From contig UQKK01000017.1 of assembly GCA_900541505.1 (NCBI GenBank), forward strand, positions 1 to 64,000: a stretch of 64,000 nt of DNA. The letters are read 5' to 3'. This document shows positions 25,364 through 33,698 of the stretch, piece after piece. The notes below the pieces were generated by a model that did no database searches, was not told the origin of the DNA, and saw only the letters and a program-made list of their open reading frames with translations. The translations under genes and the position numbers were made by a program. Source of the DNA: an uncultured Ruminococcus sp. Lineage in GTDB: Bacteria > Bacillota > Clostridia > Lachnospirales > Lachnospiraceae. The first letter of the stretch is position 1. Every line of letters starts with the position of its first letter.

Positions 25364-26542
25364 TCAGTCATTCAGTCCGGGGAAATCTTCCGGAGTACTG
25401 TCTAATGCACTCGATGCAGGAACGATACTTCCATCTTTGACAAGTGCAAAAACTTCATCCAATTTTGCAATTGTATCTGCAGAAAGCTGCTGTCTGCCAT
25501 CCTCTTTCACATAGCCTGTGGAATCGGTATCCGCCTTCAGGATTACATTCTCTCCCTTGAAAGAACCGTCAGCTATCGCGTTGAGCTGTCTCTCCACATT
25601 GATGCTCATGCATTTCAGCGCAGATGTCAGGATGATATTGGAGTCGCCGTTTGCTCCGTCATCGTACTGGTCAACATCACATCCGATGACTTTTACATTT
25701 CCGGCTTCCTTAGCTGCTGTAAACACACCGTTTCCGGAAGCTCCGGCTGCCACAAAGATAATATCACATCCCTCTTTGATAAGAGATTCACCGATAACTT
25801 TTCCGGTTGCCTCATCTGAGAAGTTTCCGCTGTAGTTTCCGCCGATGTTCTCATCGTTATAAACTCCTGCGTAGGATTTGAGCTCTACACATTCTGCGCT
25901 GGTACCGAACTTGCTGTTCGCGTAGTTTACGCCTGACTCAAAACCAAACTGATAGTTTACATTGGACGGGAAAGGCTGTCCGTTCATAACCGCAACCTTA
26001 TTTGTCTGTGTCTCAAGAGCCGCCGCGATTCCTGCAAAGAATCCGCTCTCCTGCTCCGCGAACTGCATCGCGTAAACGTTGTCCAATTCAACCTCCGCAC
26101 CTTCCGCGTCTGTCGGGAAGCTGTCAACAAGAATGAAATCCACATCCGGGTTATCCTGCGCTACTGTTCCGATTCCTGCGCACTGGAATCCCAGGCATAC
26201 CACAACATCATAGCTTCCGGCAATTTCCGTAATCTTTTCTACTACAGTCGCCGGAACTCCTGTCTCCTCACGGATGGTCGTTACCTTTGCATCCGGATGT
26301 TCGTCAATGTAAGCCAGTACACCGTTGTAGTTGTCTTCATTGAAAGAACCGTCATCCACTCCGTTGGGGCTGGATACAATCGCAATATTCAGCGCATCGC
26401 CCGCTCCTTCGTCTTTGCCTTCCGCCTCTGAAGACGTGCTGCCGCTCTTTGCGTCACCCTCCGCGTTGCTTCCGCAGCCAACCGCAAGAGAGACTGTCAT
26501 AGCCACACAAAGAATCGCTGCCAATACTTTCTTTTTCATCAT
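25364..26542 (-). CDS. BMP-family nucleoside-binding lipoprotein
   Basis: 392 residues. Signal peptide with lipobox AVGC (Cys23), then an acidic Ser/Gly-rich linker to about residue 48. The mature domain has the BMP/PnrA/Med pattern: IAIVSSPNGVDDGSFNEDNYNGVLAY, VCLGFQCAGIGTVAQDNPDVDFILVDS, FFAGIAAAL, and CDIIFVAAGASGNGVFTAAKE. Family members bind purine nucleosides or related ribosides. AAAAGGAGGAGTGAT precedes the start. It follows the mtnA-like gene by 82 bases, linking uptake to ribose-1-phosphate chemistry. Confidence 0.9.
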   Translation of the reverse strand: MMKKKVLAAILCVAMTVSLAVGCGSNAEGDAKSGSTSSEAEGKDEGAGDALNIAIVSSPNGVDDGSFNEDNYNGVLAYIDEHPDAKVTTIREETGVPATVVEKITEIAGSYDVVVCLGFQCAGIGTVAQDNPDVDFILVDSFPTDAEGAEVELDNVYAMQFAEQESGFFAGIAAALETQTNKVAVMNGQPFPSNVNYQFGFESGVNYANSKFGTSAECVELKSYAGVYNDENIGGNYSGNFSDEATGKVIGESLIKEGCDIIFVAAGASGNGVFTAAKEAGNVKVIGCDVDQYDDGANGDSNIILTSALKCMSINVERQLNAIADGSFKGENVILKADTDSTGYVKEDGRQQLSADTIAKLDEVFALVKDGSIVPASSALDSTPEDFPGLND

Positions 26543-26624
26543 ATCACTCCTCCTTTTATATTTTAATAAGTTTGACTAATATATAGCCAATCACTTATTA
26601 TTCTCGATTATAACACCTGTCTTC

Positions 26625-27716
26625 CTATCTTGCAACGCCGCTTTCTCTTTTTTGAAATATTTCTTTCAAACTCTGCTCATACGGCGCTCTTGCGATGCCG
26701 TATTCTGTGACAATACCGGAAATAAGCGTGTGGTCCGTGACATCAAATGCCGGATTATAACATTTCACATCCTCCAGCGCCATGGGCTCTGTGTAGAACT
26801 TCTTCTTAATCTCATCCGGGTCTCTCAACTCAATGCAGATATCGTCGCCGGTCGGGCAGTTCATGTCAATCGTGGAAGTAGGTCCCAGCACATAGAAAGG
26901 AATCCCATAATGCTTCGCCAGGATTGCCACGCCGCTGGTTCCTATCTTATTCGCCGCATCGCCGTTGGCGGCAATGCGGTCACAGCCTACGAAACACGCC
27001 TGCACCCAGCCGTTTTTCATGACAATGCTCGCCATATTGTCGCAGATGAGGGTAACATCAATGCCTCCCTTCTGCAGTTCATAGGCGGTCAGCCTCGCCC
27101 CCTGCAGAAGCGGTCTTGTCTCGTCCGCAAACACATGGAACTCCATCCCCTTCTCTTTGCCGAGGAACAGCGGTCCCAGCGCCGTGCCGTATCGCGAAGT
27201 GGCAAGAGGTCCGGCATTGCAGTGGGTGAGAACGCCATCGCCGTCTTTTAAGAGACTTAAACCGTACTCGGAAATGGCTCTGCACATCTGCATATCCTCT
27301 TCCTGAATCAGCCTGCTCTCCTTAAGCAGCAATGATTTAATCTCCGCCACGCTCTTCTCTTTATTGCCCAGCACCACCTGCTCCATTCTGTTCAACGCCC
27401 AGCTTAAATTCACCGCCGTGGGTCTGGAGGAATCCAGGTATTCTTTATCTGCCTTAAACTGCTCATAAAATTGGTCGAAATCCTCCGTCTCAATCTGGGC
27501 GGCCAGCACATAAATCCCGTACGCCGCGCAGATGCCAATCGCCGGCGCTCCTCTGACTTTTAATTCAAAAATTGCCTCATACAACTCTTTTGCTGTACTC
27601 AGCGTCAGATACTCTGTAATATTCGGCAGTTTGGTCTGGTCTATAATGATGACACTCTTTTCATCCTCTCCCAGTCTCACATTATCAATATGCGTCACTT
27701 TTTTTAATTCATCCAT
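26625..27716 (-). CDS. mtnA: S-methyl-5-thioribose-1-phosphate isomerase family protein (MtnA)
   Basis: 363 residues, eIF2B-like isomerase. GAPAIGICAAYG, LTHCNAGPLATSRYGTALG (catalytic Cys), DNMASIVMKNGWVQACFVGCDRIAANGDAANKIGTSG (catalytic Asp in GCDRI) and FYVLGPTSTID are all present, matching MtnA, which isomerises 5-methylthioribose-1-phosphate to the ribulose form. Close relatives act on 5-deoxyribose-1-phosphate, and sequence by eye cannot separate these. Between a zinc-type dehydrogenase gene and a nucleoside importer, it suggests salvage of methylthioadenosine or 5'-deoxyadenosine, or a related modified riboside. Confidence 0.88.
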   Translation of the reverse strand: MDELKKVTHIDNVRLGEDEKSVIIIDQTKLPNITEYLTLSTAKELYEAIFELKVRGAPAIGICAAYGIYVLAAQIETEDFDQFYEQFKADKEYLDSSRPTAVNLSWALNRMEQVVLGNKEKSVAEIKSLLLKESRLIQEEDMQMCRAISEYGLSLLKDGDGVLTHCNAGPLATSRYGTALGPLFLGKEKGMEFHVFADETRPLLQGARLTAYELQKGGIDVTLICDNMASIVMKNGWVQACFVGCDRIAANGDAANKIGTSGVAILAKHYGIPFYVLGPTSTIDMNCPTGDDICIELRDPDEIKKKFYTEPMALEDVKCYNPAFDVTDHTLISGIVTEYGIARAPYEQSLKEIFQKRESGVAR

Positions 27717-27829
27717 AGCTGTCTTCCTTTCCTGTTATAGTCTTCCCATTTTTACATCAGTCCATGTCCGTATAACAGTCCATCGGTCAAATCCATCCAT
27801 GTACATTGTCCGGTGTCACTGTCCGCTTT

Positions 27830-28762
27830 TTAATAAGAAAGCCGGAACCCCGCTTTAAATCCCCGGTAAGAAAACGCGCTCTCGTAATCTGCCAGGTCAA
27901 ACAGTTCTATCTGCGGCAGCGCAATCCTCTTCTGCGCCAGCATTTTAAGAGCCGGTTCAAAAGGACCGCAGCGGCTTCCTTTTATGGTAATCTCGTTGAC
28001 GACAAAATAACTCATGTCCACATTCGCCGTCCCCGCGTAGGTACTCTTCACAATAATGGTCCCCTGCCTGCGGATGAGACGCCTCGCCAGCTCCAACCCT
28101 TCAGGAGAACCTGTCGCATCCACGATAATCTCATACGTATCGTCCGCCTGTGTCGTAACTTTTGCAAATCCCGCAAATTTTTCCAGCTTCTCCGGGTGCC
28201 TTCCGATTACCGTCAAATCCGTTCCCGTCAGGTTCAAAACCTGCGCAATCATCAGACTCAGACGTCCATCACCCAAAAGTGCCACATTCGTGTCCGGTCT
28301 GATATGAACCTGGCTCGTAATCTCGAATGCCGCAGCAAGAGGCTCTGTGAAGATAGCCACTTCTGTCTCCAGTTCCTCCGGTACCTCATGAATGAAATGG
28401 GTCTTTAATGTCATATACTCCGCAAAGCAGCCGTCTTTCCCCTCCATCCCGATAACTCTGCGGTCCGGACAGTGCTTTTCCCTGCCGCTCTTACAGTAGA
28501 GACAGTGCCCGCATCCCGCGTTCAGCTCTCCTACCACCCGCTTCCCTATCAGTTCGGGCTTGTCCGACTCCTCCACAACGCCGACAAACTCATGTCCCAT
28601 CACTCCGGTAAATCCCGGCTTATACCCCTTTCGTATCTCCCGGTCCGTACTGCACACCGCCGCCATGAGAATCCGAATCAGTGACTCATCCTTTTCCCGT
28701 ACCGGCTTCGGATAATCCTCTCTGTAAACAATCCGTGTCCCGTCATAATATAATGCCTTCAT
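27830..28762 (-). CDS. Zinc-dependent medium-chain alcohol/polyol dehydrogenase
   Basis: 310 residues, short for a medium-chain dehydrogenase. The catalytic-zinc Cys (AAVCSTDREI) and GHE motif (MGHEFVGVVEE) are present, and the structural-zinc cluster reads CGHCLYCKSGREKHC. The nucleotide-binding region VALLGDGRLSLMIAQVL is a variant Rossmann glycine motif. Such enzymes oxidise secondary alcohols or sugars with NAD(P)+. First gene of the operon, 113 bases before the mtnA-like gene, behind a good promoter; it may reduce or oxidise the aldehyde/ketone end-product of the salvage route. Substrate unknown. Confidence 0.82.
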   Translation of the reverse strand: MKALYYDGTRIVYREDYPKPVREKDESLIRILMAAVCSTDREIRKGYKPGFTGVMGHEFVGVVEESDKPELIGKRVVGELNAGCGHCLYCKSGREKHCPDRRVIGMEGKDGCFAEYMTLKTHFIHEVPEELETEVAIFTEPLAAAFEITSQVHIRPDTNVALLGDGRLSLMIAQVLNLTGTDLTVIGRHPEKLEKFAGFAKVTTQADDTYEIIVDATGSPEGLELARRLIRRQGTIIVKSTYAGTANVDMSYFVVNEITIKGSRCGPFEPALKMLAQKRIALPQIELFDLADYESAFSYRGFKAGFRLSY

Positions 28763-28812
28763 TGTTCCACTCCTATATCCGCTGTTTTATCCTGCATTGC
28801 ATCTGTGGGATT

Positions 28813-28842
28813 ATTATACCATGGTCTTGGTAAAATTTGAAA
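28813..28842 (-). promoter_or_regulatory. Promoter of the dehydrogenase-mtnA-nucleoside transporter operon
   Basis: TATAAT (28813-28818) with TTTCAA 18 bases upstream (28837-28842) on the minus strand, ending about 50 bases before the start codon. Confidence 0.65.
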
Positions 28843-29027
28843 GAATTTTAGCAAATAATGTACCGTAAATCTTAAAAGATGTGTATACAGACACCGCTCA
28901 GGAGTAAAACGCACCCTTTAAGCCCCTTTTTCACGCGGTTTTATGATTCGTCTTCATATTTTTTTATAGATTTGTTCATAATCCATTCAAAACTTCATCA
29001 CAATTTAAACACAACTAAATTATATAC

Positions 29028-29108
29028 TATAATTGTTCTTAAGAAAGAACACTTTTTCATAAACTTTTTCCCCCTTTGAGTCACAGCAAATGTGACTCTT
29101 TCCTTTTA
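29028..29108 (+). ncRNA. Possible short transcript with intrinsic terminator
   Basis: In the gene-free 28.76-29.18 kb interval the plus strand has TATAAT (29028-29033) followed about 45 bases later by a perfect hairpin GAGTCAC-N7-GTGACTC (29078-29098) and TTTCCTTTT. A second palindrome GTTCTT/AAGAAC lies at 29035-29050. The -35 is poor. This could encode a small RNA of roughly 65 bases or be the 3' end of an unseen transcript. The terminator is clear; the RNA is a guess. Confidence 0.3.
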
Positions 29109-29177
29109 TATAGAAAGGCGTGCATTTCCCGGAGGGCTTTTATCCTATAAGAACGTCCTCTGGAGTGTCCTGTAAGA

Positions 29178-29229
29178 AAAAAGACACTGTATCTACAAGG
29201 GTATGTTCCTTGCAATACAGTGTCTTTTT
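29178..29229. terminator. Bidirectional terminator downstream of ddh
   Basis: Fifteen-base perfect arms (AAAAAGACACTGTAT and its complement) around an inner CAAGG/CCTTG stem. The A/T ends give a U-run on both strands, and it lies 70 bases after the ddh stop codon. Confidence 0.85.
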
Positions 29230-29301
29230 GATTCTCATTCACTTAGAGCCTGTGCTCTTTCGCCTCTTCCCACCGAAGCGCAAACGCTCTCCTTTTTCGG
29301 A

Positions 29302-30288
29302 TTACAGCATGTGCGCTCTTAATTCTTCTCCGCTCTTTTCACTTAAGTAAGCCGGAGCGATGTCAAAGACGGTCTTGCACCCTGCCTGTCCTTCTTTGGA
29401 AAGCTTGTACGCTGCTCTTGCGTAAGCTGCGAGTACAGAAGCTGTAAATTCCGGGTTGGACTCCAGCTTTAAGCTGTACTCGATAAGGTGGCTGTGTTCC
29501 TCGTTCCAGCCGGTCTTACCGCTGCGCAGTACAAATCCGCCGTGCGGGATTCCGCTGTGGTTCTTCTTTAATTCCTCTTCGCTGATGAAATTCACAGTAG
29601 TATCATAGTCAGAGAAATAATTCGGCATATTCTTAATCTCTTCTTCTACCTTCTTCGCATCCGCGCCTTCTTCCAGCACAACAAAGCACTCTCTCGTGTG
29701 CTTCTGGCGTGTGGTCAGCTCCGGATTCTCCCCGTTTCTGACTGCCTGCAGAGCCGCGTCCACAGGTACCGTATACTGTTTCGCGTCCTTTACACCCTCT
29801 ACACGGCGCACTGCATCAGAGTGCCCCTGGCTGACGCCTTTACCCCAGAATGTGTAATCCTTGCCCTGCGGAAGAATTGCATTGGCGTACATTCTGTTAA
29901 GGGAGAACATTCCCGGGTCCCAGCCCACGGAAATAATGCCTACTTTGCCGCCTTCTTTTGCAGCCGCATCCACATTCGCAAAATGCTCCGGAATTCTCGC
30001 ATGCGTATCAAAGCTGTCCACTACATTGAACATCTTCGCATAGACCGGGGTCTGCTTGGGAAGGTCTGTAGCGCTTCCCCCGCAGAGAATCATGACATCA
30101 ATTTTGTCCTTCCAGTCTCCTGCCTCATCGATTCTGCACACCGGCACATTCTCTGTCAAAATCTTTACATCTTCGGGATTTCTGCGGGTAAATACCGCCG
30201 CAAGTTCCATGTCAGGATTCTGCTTTACCGCGCACTCTACACCGCGTCCGAGATTTCCATATCCTAAAATACCAATTTTTATACTCAT
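29302..30288 (-). CDS. ddh: meso-Diaminopimelate D-dehydrogenase
   Basis: 328 residues. Dinucleotide-binding motif GILGYGNLGRGVE at the N-terminus, then FTRRNPEDV, CGGSATDLPKQTP, NVVDSFDTHARIPEH, GWDPGMFSLNRMYANAILP and WGKGVSQGHSDAVRRV, all typical of the NADPH-dependent Ddh. It makes meso-diaminopimelate in one step from tetrahydrodipicolinate for lysine and peptidoglycan synthesis. Presence of this variant pathway is common in Lachnospiraceae. The gene is monocistronic, flanked by its own terminator. Confidence 0.95.
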   Translation of the reverse strand: MSIKIGILGYGNLGRGVECAVKQNPDMELAAVFTRRNPEDVKILTENVPVCRIDEAGDWKDKIDVMILCGGSATDLPKQTPVYAKMFNVVDSFDTHARIPEHFANVDAAAKEGGKVGIISVGWDPGMFSLNRMYANAILPQGKDYTFWGKGVSQGHSDAVRRVEGVKDAKQYTVPVDAALQAVRNGENPELTTRQKHTRECFVVLEEGADAKKVEEEIKNMPNYFSDYDTTVNFISEEELKKNHSGIPHGGFVLRSGKTGWNEEHSHLIEYSLKLESNPEFTASVLAAYARAAYKLSKEGQAGCKTVFDIAPAYLSEKSGEELRAHML

Positions 30289-30373
30289 AATATCCAGTCT
30301 CCCTTCTTCCTATGTAATCCGGCTTTTATTATACGAGCCCTGTACACATTTTTCAAGAATTTTCTCCGCACTC

Positions 30374-30907
30374 CTAACGCAGCAGTCTGCCGCGCATTTT
30401 ATTCCATATATGCCCCTGCACATACTCATATGCCCTGTCATAAATCCACAGCGCTATCTGTCCCGTGAAAGCAACGCCGAGAAGAGCTGCATCGGGAATC
30501 GCCTGCGCAAACAACATCTCCCGGAAAATCCAGAGAAGCGGAAGATACATCACATTAAAAATGACATATTTCGACACCCAGAACACGGCGTGCCTTTTCC
30601 CCATCTGCGGACGTCTCTCAAGCAGCCGCCATACAGCCTCTACCGCCAGGATATAAAATCCCATCGCCGCAAACGAAATCACGTAGAATTTATTCGACGT
30701 CACTAAAAAGCCCAGAAGCACATCCGCCAGATAAAAGGCTGCCCCTGTCCGCATGCCAAACTCCCGTATAATGATTCCCACAAAATAGGATGCCGCTGCC
30801 AGCAAAAACAGTGTATTTGTCTCGATGACGCTTCCCAGCGCCATGCAGACGACAGATAAGGCGAGCAGAAGCCCGCCGAATGCGATTGATTTCGCTCTTA
30901 CATGCAT
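30374..30907 (-). CDS. Integral membrane protein of the DUF5685/J-protein gene set
   Basis: 177 residues from MHVRAKSIAFGG; GGAGGAG lies ten bases upstream, and the start overlaps the J-protein gene by ten bases. Five or so hydrophobic segments (around residues 8-25, 34-50, 58-75, 80-95, 120-160) indicate a polytopic membrane protein. I do not recognise a characterised family. The tail YDRAYEYVQGHIWNKMRGRLLR is basic and probably cytoplasmic. The overlap with the Cys-tailed J-protein implies a common function, perhaps anchoring or receiving a folded client at the membrane. Confidence 0.7.
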   Translation of the reverse strand: MHVRAKSIAFGGLLLALSVVCMALGSVIETNTLFLLAAASYFVGIIIREFGMRTGAAFYLADVLLGFLVTSNKFYVISFAAMGFYILAVEAVWRLLERRPQMGKRHAVFWVSKYVIFNVMYLPLLWIFREMLFAQAIPDAALLGVAFTGQIALWIYDRAYEYVQGHIWNKMRGRLLR

Positions 30908-31560
30908 GAGCAAAGGTCTCCTCCCATACATTCACACAATGTATCCGCACACCACAAATCGCAGCACAGATTTCCTGTCCCGCAGGAAGAACCGCCTGCG
31001 CCGTATCCGCCTCCAAAGGGGCTGTTCTGATATCTGCGGCTGCTGAAATCCAACTGGTTCAAAAGCTGCCGGTACTGCAGGTTGTTAGGCTCCATATTCA
31101 CCGCCTGGGCTGCGTGCTCTCTCGCCACCAGGTTATTGCCGAGTCCTGCATTGGCATAAGCGCTGACATAATACCACATCGCCGTCCGGTTCTGTATCTG
31201 GTCCAGCACATTGAGCGCCTCCCGATACTGACGGCTGTTCACATAATTGACTGCCGCCTGCATCTGCGGGTCCTGCTGTGCCTGGCTGTAACCGCCGCCA
31301 TAGCCGTAAGAATAGCTGCCGGAGTTTGAGCCGCTGTAGCTGCTGCCGCCCGCATAACCGCCACCGCCGGAGCGCTCCTTCATGATAGCATCGTAAGCTT
31401 CCTGCACTTCTTTGAACTTCTCCTCCGCTAAGTCCGCCAGAGGATTGTTCACATTGGCATCCGGATGGTATTTCCTTGTCAGGTCGCGGTATGCCCTCTT
31501 TATCTCATCATCCGATGCATTGGGGGATACCCCCAGCACATCATATGGATTCTTTGTCAT
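30898..31560 (-). CDS. J-domain protein with TPR-like middle and Cys-rich tail
   Basis: 220 residues. A J domain (residues 3-68) carries the HPD motif at 32-34 and should stimulate a DnaK-type chaperone. A Gly/Ser/Tyr-rich linker (about 70-93) follows, then helical TPR-like repeats (EALNVLDQIQNRTAMWYYVSAYANAGLGNN...AQAVNMEPNN), then a Gly-rich stretch and a 27-residue tail with eight cysteines (CCDLWCADTLCECMGGDLCSC at its core region). The cysteines look like a metal site. It overlaps the DUF5685 gene by 20 bases and the membrane-protein gene by 10, so the three form one unit. Confidence 0.88.
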   Translation of the reverse strand: MTKNPYDVLGVSPNASDDEIKRAYRDLTRKYHPDANVNNPLADLAEEKFKEVQEAYDAIMKERSGGGGYAGGSSYSGSNSGSYSYGYGGGYSQAQQDPQMQAAVNYVNSRQYREALNVLDQIQNRTAMWYYVSAYANAGLGNNLVAREHAAQAVNMEPNNLQYRQLLNQLDFSSRRYQNSPFGGGYGAGGSSCGTGNLCCDLWCADTLCECMGGDLCSCM

Positions 31561-32398
31561 GTTTTTGTTCCTTTCCCTCTCTTTTCTTCAACTGTATCTT
31601 ATTATAACGATTCCAGACTCCATCATACAATATATTTCTCAAAATGTCCACATCTACAATACAGGGGAGCTTTTCAAACTCCAGACTGCACTCCGCTATC
31701 ATCATACAGAGTATCTGCTTTAATCTCTCCTCGTAATCCTCCTGTGTATAAAGCTTTTTCAGAGGGTTATAACAGCCCTTTTTTATGTCCTCCTCCAAAT
31801 CTTCATAGGCATCCATGATATAGATGAATTTGCCAAGAAAAAATCCAATCCTGCGCAGATTTTTCTCCCACACGTCCTCGCGCCATACAAACAGCTCTTC
31901 CATCAGCCGTCCGAAACATCCGGCTGTCCGGTCTAAATCTGTGCTGCCTTCCTTCTCACATTCTGCCAATTCTTTTAGGGATTCTCTAATTGCCGCACTC
32001 TGCCTGGGGTATCTCTCCATGATTTTTTTCGCCTTACGCCCCAGGGCGGTTTTTCCCGCGAAAGCACTGACCTTTTTCTCATCCTTCCAGTCGTCCTCCA
32101 GATGATAGTACGCCAGCAGTACATTCATATCCGCCGCATATCCGGTAATCTCATTTTGCAGCATGACCTGCTTCTTCACCGGGTGTACCTTGCATCTGTG
32201 GGATTCCGTCTGTGTCTCGCTCTCGTACAGTGATGTCAAAAGAAGGATGGCAAACGTCATATCATATGTTAGCGTCATCTGCCCGGATATACCGTATTTT
32301 TCCTTAAGCGTATGACACAGCCCGCAGTAATATGCCTTGTATTTTCTCAAATCTTTTACTTTTAATTCCGGTTCACAAATCGTCACATAGCCAAACAT
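31541..32398 (-). CDS. DUF5685 family protein
   Basis: 285 residues from MFGYVTICEPELKVKD; this start is preferred as the family begins MFGYV. Features are YYCGLCHTLKEKYG (Cys pair), a mostly helical body with TYDMTFAILLLTSLY, LLAYYHLEDDWKDEKK and GKFIYIMDAYEDLEEDIKKGCYNPL. The two acidic DD/DxxED helices resemble, at a glance, the all-alpha isoprenoid-synthase pattern, but that is only a visual likeness. The function is not known to me. It is the first gene of a three-gene overlapping set with a J-domain and a membrane protein. Confidence 0.82.
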   Translation of the reverse strand: MFGYVTICEPELKVKDLRKYKAYYCGLCHTLKEKYGISGQMTLTYDMTFAILLLTSLYESETQTESHRCKVHPVKKQVMLQNEITGYAADMNVLLAYYHLEDDWKDEKKVSAFAGKTALGRKAKKIMERYPRQSAAIRESLKELAECEKEGSTDLDRTAGCFGRLMEELFVWREDVWEKNLRRIGFFLGKFIYIMDAYEDLEEDIKKGCYNPLKKLYTQEDYEERLKQILCMMIAECSLEFEKLPCIVDVDILRNILYDGVWNRYNKIQLKKREGKEQKHDKESI

Positions 32399-32593
32399 AT
32401 CAACACTCCATATCTCAGCCTCAAATCGGCAGAATCCCTCCATCTTTTTGCTCCTGCCGTCTTATGTAATTCTTTCTCTTATATTGTTCTCTATAGTATA
32501 GCACATGCTTCCGCAAAAGCCTTATAAAATTTCTCTAAATCAGATGCCGTCATCTTCGACATTTCCTGTTAGAATCTCTTTTTCAGCTTCAAA

Positions 32594-32624
32594 ATGTCAA
32601 CTTATCTCAATTGCAAGTTGACAT
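32594..32624. promoter_or_regulatory. BirA-like operator upstream of bioY
   Basis: Perfect inverted repeat ATGTCAACTT-N11-AAGTTGACAT. The form (two GTTGAC/GTCAAC half-sites) resembles BirA biotin-repressor sites of Firmicutes, and the right arm contains the -35 hexamer of the bioY promoter. Confidence 0.75.
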
Positions 32625-32646
32625 TCTTCCACTTCTATTTTATACT
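32618..32646 (+). promoter_or_regulatory. bioY: bioY promoter
   Basis: TTGACA (32618-32623), 17-base spacer, TATACT (32641-32646). The -35 lies inside the inverted repeat, so binding of the repressor would exclude RNA polymerase. Confidence 0.85.
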
Positions 32647-32744
32647 TTTCCTAAATTATAAGGCAGTATCCTTTTCGGAAAATGTAAACCACCGCTTACT
32701 TTTCTCATCCCTGCCTCACCATTCTATTTAACAAGGAGATTTCC

Positions 32745-33290
32745 ATGAACGCAGCAAAAATATCTACCCAGACATTGACAAAAACAGCCCTGATGACCGC
32801 CGTCCTCTGCGTCATCAGCCCCTTTACCATACCGCTTCCATTCAGCCCCATCCCACTTTCCCTCGCCACCTTCGGACTCTATCTCTCCTGCTTTGTGCTC
32901 GGCATGAAAGCGGGCGCTGTCAGCTGTCTTCTCTATATCCTCATCGGTATGGCAGGAGTTCCCGTCTTCTCCTCCTTCGGAAGCGGTCCCGGAAAAGTGC
33001 TTGGACCTACCGGAGGATATTTGATTGGCTATCTCTTCCTTGCCCTCATCGGCGGCTTTTTCGCGGAACATTTCCGTGAACGCCCCCTTCTCCAGCTTGC
33101 AGGACTGGTTTTAGGCACCGCCGTCTGCTATACCTTCGGTACGGTGTGGCTCGCCGTGCAGATGCATCTGCCCCTGCCCGCGGCGCTGGCGGCCGGAGTT
33201 CTCCCCTATCTGCCCGGCGATGCGGTGAAAATACTCGCCTCCCTTTTTATCGGGCGCAAATTGCAGAAGGCACTTGTTCGTCTTAGATGA
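32745..33290 (+). CDS. bioY: Biotin ECF transporter S component BioY
   Basis: 181 residues, six hydrophobic segments. GMKAGAVSCLLYILIGMAGVPVFSSFGSGPGKVLGPTGGYLIGYLF is the BioY signature. It binds biotin and functions with the shared ECF module or alone. CAAGGAGATTTCC precedes the ATG. A BirA-like operator overlaps its promoter, consistent with repression by biotin. Confidence 0.94.
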   Translation: MNAAKISTQTLTKTALMTAVLCVISPFTIPLPFSPIPLSLATFGLYLSCFVLGMKAGAVSCLLYILIGMAGVPVFSSFGSGPGKVLGPTGGYLIGYLFLALIGGFFAEHFRERPLLQLAGLVLGTAVCYTFGTVWLAVQMHLPLPAALAAGVLPYLPGDAVKILASLFIGRKLQKALVRLR

Positions 33291-33404
33291 TATGCCTTAT
33301 TGCTCCGGGAACGGTCGTTTTAGCGGCAGTTCTTTCCGCTCGCGATTGCTCTATTCTGCTTTGCAGAAGTAGAAAAAGAACTAAAAATAAACTGTAAAAC
33401 AACA

Positions 33405-33424
33405 GGGCTGTCACACGACAGCCC
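33405..33424. terminator. Terminator between bioY and the yoeB-like gene
   Basis: GGGCTGTC-ACAC-GACAGCCC, a perfect 8-bp stem, followed by ATTCATTTTT on the plus strand and by TGTTGTTTTA on the minus strand. It serves the two convergent units. Confidence 0.75.
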
Positions 33425-33434
33425 CATTCATTTT

Positions 33435-33698
33435 TCAATCTTCATAATGTCCCCTGCAGCTGATAATTACAATATTCTGCAGTTCATCGATGTCATATAC
33501 AAGCCTGTTCTGTTCATCAATCCGGCGGCTGTATCCCGGTCTGTGTTTCAACGATTCCGGTTTTCCTGTGCCCCACATAACTCCGTTTCTCTGTATATCT
33601 GCCAGTAAAGCATTTATCTTTTTCAGTGTTTTCTTGTCTTGCCTCTGCCAATACAAATAATCAGAAAATCCCTGTCCTGTAAAAGTAAAATCATTCAT
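33435..33698 (-). CDS. yoeB: YoeB/Txe family mRNA interferase toxin
   Basis: 87 residues. Positions match the YoeB active site: Glu48, Arg65, His84 and Tyr85 (RGHYED at the end). YoeB cleaves mRNA at the ribosomal A site. The start overlaps the antitoxin end by eight bases, the normal arrangement. Confidence 0.92.
   Translation of the reverse strand: MNDFTFTGQGFSDYLYWQRQDKKTLKKINALLADIQRNGVMWGTGKPESLKHRPGYSRRIDEQNRLVYDIDELQNIVIISCRGHYED

Noticed and set aside
32618..32624. The bioY inverted repeat as a terminator
   Set aside because: Its right arm is the promoter -35 box and no T-run follows in a useful position.
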